In this document: positions 10,850-20,445 of the stretch, in pieces
How positions within the stretch are numbered: the first letter of the stretch is position 1
Layout: the number at the start of each line of letters is the position of its first letter
Assembly (NCBI GenBank): GCA_963965975.1
Contig: OZ014412.1
Coordinates: forward strand, 14,832,849 to 14,896,848
Direction of reading: 5' to 3'
Length of the DNA: 64,000 nt
Origin: Xestospongia bergquistia
Taxonomy: Eukaryota; Porifera; Demospongiae; Haplosclerida; Petrosiidae
Program-made: the position numbers and the translations under genes
The notes under the pieces: model-generated
What the model saw: the letters and a program-made list of their open reading frames with translations, nothing else
The model's database searches: none
Told to the model about the DNA's origin: nothing

Positions 10850-12249
10850 GTATAATATTTTTGTTAGTTATAATTATTTTTTTTATTGCTCATCTACTTT
10901 CAGTTTAGTTTTAGTTATTTAACTATAAATCTATAGCAATTTAGTTAGTTATAGTTATTGGCTTATAGTTTTATTTTTTTATCATTTTTTCTTTGGGAAT
11001 AATACCCCATTTTATTATTATGTCACTAAAAATAGTTTAATAAGATATTTTCTGCTGTATGACAATCTAAATATTTCTTACATCTAAGGTAGCTTTTGTC
11101 TCTGATTCCTCGCAAAAAATATACTAAAACACCAATGAAAGATTCTGTCATTCCTTTTTTAGGTCCAGATGTCACAACTGATTTGCTGCATGATATTACT
11201 TTTTAGTCTAGCTACTACTTCAAATATCTCCTCTGTAATTTTACCCCTTCCTGGTAAGGTATATCATGGTTCTAATTCTATATATCAATAATAGCAATGT
11301 CTATGAAGCAAATAATTGTTGAAGCAGTCAATTAATTATTTCCAGTGCATGCTAATTTTATTCAAGACACGTTATTGATGTTTACTTTGCTCTCAATGTC
11401 TACCTCTGATGTAGTATGAATAAAATATGGTCATATAATAATTTGATTATAACATGTTAGTCAAAACAGTAGTAATGGAGTAATAGCATCCTCTTTAATA
11501 ACGAAACAAGAATGTAATTGTAAATAACTATTAAAAATTACTTAAGTAAATTGAGCATTTTTCATGAGTAATATCAATGTCATACAATGATATTATATGT
11601 TTGCTATAGATGAAGAAAACTATACAGTTATCAGATACTGCTTTAACTCTATTTGATAATAATACTATAGGTTACATTAAGTACATTCTATAACATTTCT
11701 TTGCTGGTATCAAAAATAGTTGACAAAATCTAATAATGAATACAGCAAAAATAATTTTAGTCAGACATTGAAGGTGTTGCTTGCTACAGAATATTTTTTA
11801 GAGCTAATATAATCCGCCAAAAATCAGAGAGCTATACATGACATTTAATAATGGTCATAAGGTATTCCAGTTTTTCTTTGAATAATGCAGTAATGGTTTA
11901 TCTTGTGATGATTTATCTTGTGAGTATGTCCACATTTAGAATACATGTCAACATCTTTTGTTCACTTCATTAATCAGTATTACTTCTATTATTAATAGTG
12001 TTACCTTACTAAATTATTTATTTATAAAATATCTATTTTTAAAATAAGTAAAGTAGCTAAACAATAAATACTGTCATGTTCACACTAAAATCAAGGTACA
12101 ATGAAAAATAAATTGTATCACAAAAACACACATTTAAGTAGGAAGTTTCATAATCATTATTAATGTAACTGTGCGTAATGAAGTAGAAATACTTATTATC
12201 TAAAGGATGGACAGAGATATCATTAGAGTTCATTAATAATTATAAGTTG
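10850..12249. other. Intergenic, no recognised gene
   Basis: 10850-10980 continues the TAGTTATAG-type repeat that flanks the piggyBac element. The rest is A+T-rich with no exon, RNA gene or inverted repeat that I can support. Confidence 0.5.
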
Positions 12250-12428
12250 TATAACCATGAATATTGAAGTCATTGTTTATATGGTACAGGAGTGCATACT
12301 CCAATGCGAAATTAATCCATTAGAATTTATTTTTTAGGATCTAGAATATAGTATTAATGTCTCATTACAGTATGTGCTTTCTATGCTGTAAAAATACTTG
12401 CTACCTATATATTGTATATCACAGAATA

Positions 12429-12897
12429 CCGTATAGCGGGTTTTTTTCGTGGGACAAAATTTTCGTGGATGTCAAAAATTTGGTTGGTTCGTGGTAAAAA
12501 TTTCGTGGTCGAGCGATCTAGTCTAACCACACCCCTTATACACGTGGTGTACAAATGGCGTACACCACGTGTACAGCAGCTCTCTTTCCGATCATAGACT
12601 TCTGTTCAGGAGTGTACTTTGCATATTGGCCTCTCTTTTTGTTGTTCTGTGACTCTATAACAGAGCGAACTTCTGAGTTGGCAATTGATGGTACAGATTG
12701 TGCTAAAGGCCATGAGGATTGGGTAGGTTGTTCTTTTCCCTCTTGAAGTATCGAAATAAGGCGTTCAACCACGTGTACGTATTGATGGGCGTGGCACATT
12801 GCAACTAATTAACTTTCGTGGGTAAATATTTCGTGGTTTGTTGCTCAACCACGAAAACCACGAAAATTTAACCCCCCGAAAAAAACCAGCTATACGG
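12429..12897. mobile_element. MITE with 20-bp-plus inverted repeats, TA flanks
   Basis: The left end starts CCGTATAGCGGGTTTTTTTC; the right end, reversed, starts CCGTATAGCTGGTTTTTTTC. Arms continue as interrupted repeats of tttcgtgg for about 70 bp. TA lies on each side (12427-12428 and 12898-12899), and the paralogous site near 28948 lacks the element, supporting insertion with TA duplication as in Tc1/mariner-like elements. Inside, the minus strand encodes KKRGQYAKYTPEQKSMIGKR within an 87-codon ORF (12536-12799), which looks like a scrap of a larger transposon protein. Another short hairpin (12538-12573) abuts that scrap. Confidence 0.85.
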
Positions 12898-13887
12898 TAC
12901 TTAGCCTTTATTTTGCATCCAATCTAGTTATATGGAACTAATACTGTTGATACTAATAAAGACTGGTATATGTACTATCAATATTAGAAGTGCATATCCT
13001 TAAGTTATTGACTGGTGTTGTGCCATGTGTGTTATTACAATTTCCCTATTCATCATACCTTTAATTGCTTTCAGTAGTTTAGAAATGTTTAATGACATTT
13101 TAAGTATCTTTATGAAAAATTGTGAATACTCAATTACCCATAAGTACCTATTTATTTAGTACAACCAGTACTAGTGGATTACTATAAAATAACTTCTTTA
13201 GCTTTGCCGTGTTTAAATATGTTAACTTTAAATTGCTAAATAATATAGGGTTAAGCAGAAGATGGTAATATGTTCAAACATACACTTCTAAAACTATAAA
13301 GATGACTATTTGACACTACAAATTTTTTAAATTGAAACAATACATGTACTTCAGATCATAATATATCACATTGTCAGGACAATAAAAAGAATGGGTTGTT
13401 GTAAAGAACTTTGTTTTATTTGTTTTTTTTTAAATACTAAATTAGAAAGAATAATGTCATTATTGGAATAAATATTGTGTAAACATGATTGTTATATGAA
13501 TATGATTCATATATTTTGTGATTTTATCTATCATGATGAAACATCAAAAGAAGACTAAGGTTGAGAATATAGTTGACAAAGTAATTGTATAATTACTAAA
13601 TTTACTACTACTAATTTTGAGGCATTAATTGATCCTGCTACATGTTATTGGAGCAAAAAATACTGTAGTATTTGCTATTTACTTCAATAATAAGACCAAA
13701 TTTCCACCTAAGATATCTTTTTTAATACAAGTATGTATAAATAGCTCAATATGTTCTTGTCTACCTTGTGTCATAGTATATATAATTATAAGAGCTAATA
13801 GATGAGATAATAGACTAATGTATTCTCATATTTAGACAGTGTTATAATACAATATGAAACTAACTTAGTCTTACATCTAGAGGGACT

Positions 13888-13955
13888 ACAAATCTCTTTG
13901 TAAAAAGGTAAGATAAGTTATATTATTTACCATACCTTTTTACAAAGAGATTTGT
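13888..13955. repeat. Perfect inverted repeat, 23-bp arms, 22-base loop
   Basis: Arms at 13888-13910 and 13933-13955 are exact reverse complements, starting acaaatctctttgtaaaaag. No coding sequence is nearby. It lies in the part of the segmental duplication missing from the second copy, and may be a small foldback element. Confidence 0.85.
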
Positions 13956-14479
13956 AAGTAGCAGCTAAAACACCAACTCAAATTGTGCTAGACGTGTATA
14001 CCTATAGTTATACTGAATGCATCATGATCAGATTGATGTAATAATTTTGCTTTTGACTGCTGTTGTTACGTAATCAATATTTGATATCACATAACGTTAT
14101 ATTGCATGAGTCTTTGTGGTTTATCTATTTGATCAATGGAATGTTCATTATCTTCACACAATATCCATGACAGATTTATTAATATATTCATGCTTACTGA
14201 TGATATCAGTAACATCAAAAGGAGTCATTTCTTAGTCCATTTCGATAACTTTTTTCTTAAATACCTGTAGCTGATTATAAACTGCTACTACATCATCAAA
14301 GCCATTTCTTATAAGACTGACATGACAAACAAATATTATAGTTTCATTACTTCATAATATCGGACAAAGTTTAGTACTAACTAAGGTTGAAGTCTGTATA
14401 ATATAATACAAAAATTCTTATCGCGAATTACGTATGGCCTAATAAACTTTATAGTAAAATATATTAGCTATCAGTTTCA

Positions 14480-15388
14480 TGACTATATATAGAGTAAACT
14501 ATTGATATTAGGACACCGTGTACGTTCGGACGTCTTCCCTCTTCAGTAGAAAAGAAAAGCAGTGAAACTGGTATATATTAATGTAGGTCATAGATAGGTA
14601 AAACACTAGATGTGGAGAGCCGTCGTTTTCAACTTTGCTCTTAGCCCCAACAATCAGATAACGAAGCATTTCGGACACGTCTAAGTTCGGATAAAATATT
14701 ATATTGTCGTAGACTTGGCTCTTTTCACTGAAGGTGAAATAAAAACGTTGGCAAGTAATAGTAAACAAATGTCCTACTAAACCTCTACAGATTCTGCTAC
14801 AGAACATTTAAATTTATTAATGGCTTTCGCTGTGTCCCATGATCCGAAAGTAGGAGGCGTGGCATGTATATTCGTCCATATTTAAACACGAGTTAGCACA
14901 TGGTAAGTGAAACGTCGAGATAGTCTTGGCTCAATCGTGTTTTTAGAGTTCTCTATTTCAACTTACAATACGAAGTGAATAAATTTGACAACTATTCAAC
15001 TACTCCTACTATTTTTTGTTTTCATGGAGACTCTGAATTGGATCTTTTGCTACGACCACAGACTAGAACCACAATTATCCTGACTTTTTATCACAATTTG
15101 TTATGGTAAGTCAATCTGTTTCTTTCTAAGTTACAAATTAAAATAATCTCTACATCAGACAGTGTTTTTTATGATGATCTTGATTTATTTACCACTGTTG
15201 TCTGTGTCAATTCTATAGTTATTTTTAAGGTAAGCAAAATGTACCTGTTAGTGAGTATAAAGCAGCTACTGATAAAAGAATACATTTTTATGATGTATTT
15301 ATGTTGCTATTAGGTAAACAAGTTGCATCTCGTCCCTCTGTTAGAGAGACTAGAGTCACATCTACTACTCATAAATGAATAAATAATA
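14480..15388. other. Intergenic with CGGAC repeats, no intact gene
   Basis: Three ttcgga(c) motifs (about 14523, 14668 and 14687) and an aggcgtggc motif (14854) resemble the CGGACA motifs and the aggcgtggc motif in the flanks of the pogo element at 33.3-39.2 kb, so this could be the end of a related element. A 99-codon minus-strand ORF at 14508-14807 has no features I recognise. Confidence 0.35.
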
Positions 15389-15422
15389 GTTTACCTATAT
15401 TTCTTAAGAAATATAGGTAAAC
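15389..15422. repeat. Perfect 34-bp palindrome
   Basis: The half gtttacctatatttctt (15389-15405) is followed directly by its exact reverse complement. With no loop it would form a cruciform or a tight hairpin. It immediately precedes the P2X7-tail relic. Confidence 0.85.
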
Positions 15423-15424
15423 TG

Positions 15425-15567
15425 CTTATCGTCATCTAGCACAATTGTTGGTGTTGGGGATTGCATGGACGAACAGTGAGAGTAACTCTTCCAAGCATGT
15501 GCTGTTTCAAAGATAAGGAGTGTCTTTCCATCAGAACACTACACAGAATTTCAGTTGCCAGACTTGT
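15425..15567 (+). pseudogene. P2X7-C-terminal-like domain, C-terminal fragment
   Basis: Split over three frames the DNA encodes TAYRHLAQ, then WGLHGRTVRVTLPSMCCFK, then IRSVFPSEHYTEFQLPDL followed by TAA. These match the end of the P2RX7_C domain, usually of the form AYR.....WG.LG..VRV.LPSCVV..IR..FP...Y.GF. It is the opposite end of the domain seen at 4770-5205, 10 kb away, so I treat the two as separate relics. At least two frame changes show that it is dead. The assignment rests on motif resemblance alone. Confidence 0.6.
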
Positions 15568-15984
15568 AAATTATATAGTATTTGTAATTTGTGTACATAA
15601 ATTAAAATTAGGCTAATAACTATTACAGCTTAAATCTACTAGTATGCTGTCTGATTGCTTCTGTTTTCTCAGGACTTTCAAATACTTTAGAGAGTGGAGG
15701 CAGTGGAAGTGGAACTAAACTCCTCTCTTCACTCTTACATAGTTGTAATGTCACCTCAATCAATTCAGATACATAATCTGTTAATAAAAATGGGATAAAA
15801 GGGCCAGTCCTACAGGTACTTTATAATAGCTTACAGAAAGTTTTTCTTCTAAAACCTTGTTAACAATATGTCTGCCTTTTCTGTAACATCATCTTGGAAC
15901 ACCATCAGATGTTGTAACTTGCTCACGTTTACAATTGTCATTATAATGTAAAGCTACCAATACATGTACTAGTTCTCACAAAAA

Positions 15985-16244
15985 ATGTTGGAATGACACC
16001 AGGCTTCAAAAACAAATTTCGCTTCATTCCAAGTCTGGTAGCTGTCAAGGAGCCGGGTTAAAACAATTCTCTCTGAAATGATCGCTGTATAAGCACGAAT
16101 TTTCTGTCAGTCATTACTAGCTGTTGTTCTTTGAACTTGTTTTGTCCATTGCTGTCTGATTTCTTTATCAGTAGAAAAAAGGAATAAGCTAACGTCATCA
16201 GAGTGCTTGTTGCTGCATCTGGCTGCAATGCACTTCTTCCCCAT
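15985..16244 (-). pseudogene. THAP-type zinc finger domain, broken
   Basis: From ATG at 16244 the minus strand reads MGKKCIAARCSNKHSDDVSL, then IRQQWTKQVQRTTASND, then TGA. Other frames continue with YSDHFRENCF and GMKRNLFLKPGVIPTFF. This follows the THAP plan: an N-terminal CxxxxC pair, a central Trp, an S.HF...CF box and a terminal motif ending in P. One nonsense codon and at least two frame changes inactivate it. THAP domains bind DNA and occur in P-element-like transposases and their domesticated descendants. Downstream on the same strand (15640-15800) a proline-rich, coding-like stretch (LVPLPLPPLSKVFES) may be the rest of the protein. Confidence 0.6.
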
Positions 16245-16371
16245 ATTTCAACACATTCAAGATCAACCTTTGCTTGTCATTGTGAACCACGCCCTTTACA
16301 GGAAGTAAATTTTCATATTCAGGAAACTGTCTTTAATTAATTTCTTAGATTATTTTGAAAACGAGATTTTG

Positions 16372-16995
16372 AACTATTGTATCAATAAAATTTTATTTAA
16401 TTTAAATTTTATCATGACCTTTTTGAAGTTTGAAAAATACACTGTAGGTACTTCTTCAATCCAATACATCTAATGACATTGGTCTGGTGTATTAATTATG
16501 ATCTCAATATTTTGTTGTACTACAATAAATGTATCCATGTACTTGATCTTTTACCTTTTAGTTTGTTATTACGCATCATATATGATGACATCACTACCTG
16601 TCATTTAATGATGATGTCATCAGAGTGAAGTTACACCAAGAACCACCAGTAATTACTTTATCTACTTTAATATCTTATATAGGAATGTTCATTTTTGGTA
16701 AATGAAATATTGTATCAATAAAAGTTTAAAAATTTTATTTAATTTAAATTTTTTCAAGACCTTCTGTTTCATCATTTGTAAACAGCTTCAGTCTAATTGG
16801 TAGATCCTATTATTGTAAATATGAGATAAAAGTACATGAAGTTTGAAAAATACACAGTAGGTACTTCTTCAATCCAATACATCTAATGACATTTGTCTGG
16901 TGTATTAATTATGATCTCAATATTTTGTTGTACTAATTATAAACAATAAATGTATTTATGTACTTGATCTTTTACCTTATAATTTGTTATTACTT
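16372..16995 (+). repeat. Local direct duplication; third copy at 30553-30785
   Basis: 16372-16575 and 16705-16993 are two head-to-tail copies sharing ttgtatcaataaaa, gtaggtacttcttcaatcca, tctggtgtattaattatgat and tgtacttgatcttttacctt. The second has an extra stretch of about 85 bp that the first lacks. A more diverged third copy lies in the segmental duplication at 30553-30785. Non-coding. Confidence 0.8.
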
Positions 16996-17074
16996 TATCT
17001 ACTTTAATATCTTATATAGGAATATTCATTTTTGGTAAATAAGTGCTTTTATCCTCACTATGAAAAATCACATA

Positions 17075-17290
17075 TTTCTTATACATTTCCATGAGAAAAC
17101 TCTTTGTGGAAATACAATAGCCAAATTTCATTCAAATTTCCATATACAATTTTGAAATTTTTTCAAGTTTTCTCTTATCAGGAAACATCAGATTTCTGAA
17201 CAAAATTCCATAGAAAAATGCACAAGTTTGTCATATAGTTTCTATCTGGAAACACAATTAAGTGACAATATAAAGTACTCTATAAGCACG
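17075..17290 (-). repeat. Inverted copy of the dispersed repeat at 3070-3290
   Basis: Reverse complement of 3070-3290 with scattered mismatches. No terminal repeats or coding sequence recognised. Confidence 0.65.
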
Positions 17291-17549
17291 AACAAGCACA
17301 AATTCTAAAATTAAACTGATTTCCGAGTCAACTTTAATTAGGACATTGACCTCACATAATCATAAGTTACAATGTATTTAGAACAATAGTTATGAGGAAT
17401 TTAATCAATTAATAAATACTTGGCACAGTAATAAGGACAGGTTTCTCGGAGACTTTGTAATGAGACTCAAACAAAAAACGAAAATTTAATTTTTCAATAG
17501 ATATTAGAGTAATAGTTAGTCCAAGTCATCCATTATTCTGCTGTAAAGT

Positions 17550-19350
17550 TCTTATTTCAATCTTACAGTGTCCACAGAAAGTGTGGTCGAGAAAGACAAA
17601 AGTCACTATCACTAGCTATTGTATATACATAATTATGTTTCACAGGTCCTCCCATAATGAATGAAGTGGTTGGTTTTGGCGTGCTGAATGTTAGAGACTT
17701 ATAATTTTTCTTGCTTTCAGACTCCATAGCTTCGCTTCTGTGTCGAAAACGAAACTTTTTATGGTTACTAGTAATAGTAATCCCATCATCTCCTAAGAGG
17801 AAAAGTTGTAGTCGTTTATTTACCAATGATGAAAGTATCTTTGGGAATCAGTTAACTGAACCACCTCGATGGGTAAAAGAAGTCAATTGTAAGGAAAGGA
17901 CCTCAAGTAGCGATCAAATCTCAAATTGTGATGAATCACAGATCGAAAAAGGAAGATCTACAATTGAACATAAGCACTAAATACAATTCGATCTGTTTTC
18001 AACCAAACTGCCTGTCTCAAGTTCCTAGTTATGACTGTCAAACTAGTACCAGGACTGAAAATGATGATTTAATAGCAAGTGGTATGTTGCTAAGTATGAA
18101 TAAAATGTATTAAACACAATAAACAGCCTATTCATCTTACCTGCTAGTTTTTGCATAATTACTTAATTTGTTGGAATGTATATTTAATTAATGGCTTTCC
18201 TAATACAATGTGAGTAGTTTATTACCCTTGTTATATATATATATATATGTATGTATGAGTTGTTCATAGAGTTAATTAAGAAATATTACTTAAGTTCATA
18301 CTTTGTGTTCAATAAGTTAGAGGTAACTATATATAATACTTATATAGAACTTTTGACAAAATTAGTGAAAGAGTTGGAATATAATTATCAAACAACTAAG
18401 AAGATAGATGGAAGAATCTTTACAGGAAATTAAAAGACATCAAGAAATAGATTCTGACCCTAATAATCATTCTCTTTAAATTGTCAAGCCTACAACAAAA
18501 CATAGAGTAAGTTGTTTCATTTATAGTGATACATTAATTTTAAAATGATGTTATTGATGTGTACAAGTCTACTGAAGAGTGTGATGACTTTGATGGTAAT
18601 AATTTGTGAGACACTAATTCGTAAATATTATCTGTGAAGTTAATGTGATAGATTTTCTTACTTTATAGCAAATCAAAGAAGTGTAAACACAATCAGACAA
18701 TACTAAAAAAGATCACAGAGGTAAAAGGATCATTACCAAAGGCTTTGACAGAAATAATTTTGAGTGAGTTCTTAACAGTAGTAATTCTCTGATTAATTAC
18801 TTATTGTAAATAGTGGCTGCTCAAGTGTACTACACTAGTCTGGCAGTTCAATATAAAATGAGCAAACACAGATAAGAGAATACATTGTTACACAGGTAAT
18901 TGTTTGCTCATGTTATTATTATTGTAGTCATTATCACATCACCAGAAGTGATGATGGCATAAGAATGCTCTTAAAAGAATGAATGCTATAACTCCAAATG
19001 ATAAAAGGAATTGGCTCTTGTATCTTGTCCCAGAACTGATTAGTTTGGAATATAGTGAAACTGAGTTATACAATGGAAAGCTTCAAAGAAGATTACAGTC
19101 AGACTGTTGCCTTGGAGGAGTGAGGTGACATTACTTTTTATGAGTATGGACAAAACCCACCTTCACTTAATGTCTTGTAAAGGCTAAATGATGATGTTCC
19201 AACATCTAGTTGGACTACTATCTGATCGACATTGCCTAGAAAATGAAAACTGCCAACATGAGCATTCAATTGAAGGAAAGTGAGAAAAGTTATCATTGAT
19301 TCTGTTACCATTGTGTTTATATTGCTTATTTTATATATCACTTATCACAA
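17550..19350 (+). other. Coding-like scraps of an unrecognised gene
   Basis: Several short stretches look more like protein than the surrounding DNA. They are an 89-codon ORF at 17711-17980 (with GNQLTEPPRWVKEVNC), an overlapping ORF to 18113 in another frame, a stretch at 18406-18478 starting MEESLQEIKRHQEID, and one near 18990-19110 with NDKRNWLLYLVPELISLEYS. They are separated by stops and by possible GT/AG sites, suggesting a decayed or many-exon plus-strand gene. I do not recognise the family. Confidence 0.3.
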
Positions 19351-19689
19351 AATGATGATCATATTTATTTAACTATTATTAATGTACCTAGAGTTTTCAC
19401 TTTTTATTTCAATAATTGAGATCTTTGGAAAGTTGATAATTCAAATAAATTTACATTATGTATACATTATAGAAACACTCTTGTATCTTCAAATTTCATC
19501 ATAATTTCCATTTAATAGAATTATGCCGTGTACAATATTTCCAATCATAACAAATATCTAAGTTTCCTTATAAAAGACACACATATAAAACTTTATGAAA
19601 ATATGACATTCTATGCAGAATTCCATAATTGGAATTATTTTTTTAACACAGTGCATTCCTATCTATGCATTAATCTTTTTAGACTTATG

Positions 19690-20445
19690 AAGGTGTGACT
19701 GATTCCAAAAAGGGTTGAGCCCATATTTTATATTTTATATTTATTTTCAGCAGGAAGGGTCAATACGTAATTATAGAAATTAAGCAACAAAATTACAAAA
19801 AAAGTATTGAAAGATCAATATGTCAACCAAACTGCTTTTTAATGTTGTTGACGAAAGTTACACAAATTTTAAGACTGCCCAAGCTTACTACATTGCAAAC
19901 TAACAATGGTTTACAAAAACAGCTTAACATCTAAGAAAAGGCAGTATTAAAAAATAACTTACAACATTTAGAGAAAAAATACTCAAATCAGTAAACGTAA
20001 TAGCCAAAAATTACAGAACAAACTAACAACCAAAATCATAAATTTTAAGGTAGTCCTAATATAAAGGTTAATAAACTATAGAAATACTTGAAGCAAAATG
20101 TTCAATGTCGGACAAAGTCTTTCTTACGGAGATATTTCGTACGTACGTCTGGTTTAGCTAAAAACTCTTTCATTTTCATTGCAGTAGAATTGTGAGCTAC
20201 TATAGGGCTTTCTACTGCAGCAATAATATTCTTCCAAGTCACATCAGTAGGCATAGTGTCTACCCAACTGTTGACTACTGTCATAAGCTTAATGCCATCA
20301 TCTTGTGGGTTATTACTACAACTTTCTAAGACACAACGTTCCACTTCAAGGGCTTGACCAATTTTTTTCCATTCATATTTTATATCACATAGGAAGTGAA
20401 GAACGTCATTAATGCTAGGTTCCTTCTTAAGGACTCCTGATATAT
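19690..20445 (-). repeat. Segmental duplication, block containing the Death exon (copy at 31200-31950)
   Basis: The 3' flank and last exon of paralogue 1 recur at 31200-31950 in the same orientation. Matching landmarks are gtcaatacgtaattatagaa versus gtcaatatgtaattatagaa, aactctttcattttcat and ccatcatcttgtgggtta. It is the last of the collinear blocks linking 12.25-20.45 kb with 28.8-31.95 kb. Confidence 0.85.

Larger units (their letters stand above)
12250..14470 (+). repeat. Segmental duplication, block 1 (copy at 28790-29990)
   Basis: 12250-13470 matches 28790-29830, and 14336-14462 matches 29848-29985, in the same order and orientation. Landmarks include tctagaatat, gactatttgacac and atagtttcattacttcat. 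The first copy additionally holds the MITE at 12429-12897 and about 850 bp (13490-14335) missing from the second. The series continues with 16745-16995 versus 30553-30785 and 19690-20445 versus 31200-31950, so a region of roughly 8 kb was duplicated and the second copy has shrunk to about 3 kb, or the first has grown. Confidence 0.8.

Noticed and set aside
4770-15567. One P2X7-tail gene spanning both relics
   Set aside because: The halves are 10 kb apart with a piggyBac element and repeats between them, and no middle part was found; separate relics are simpler.
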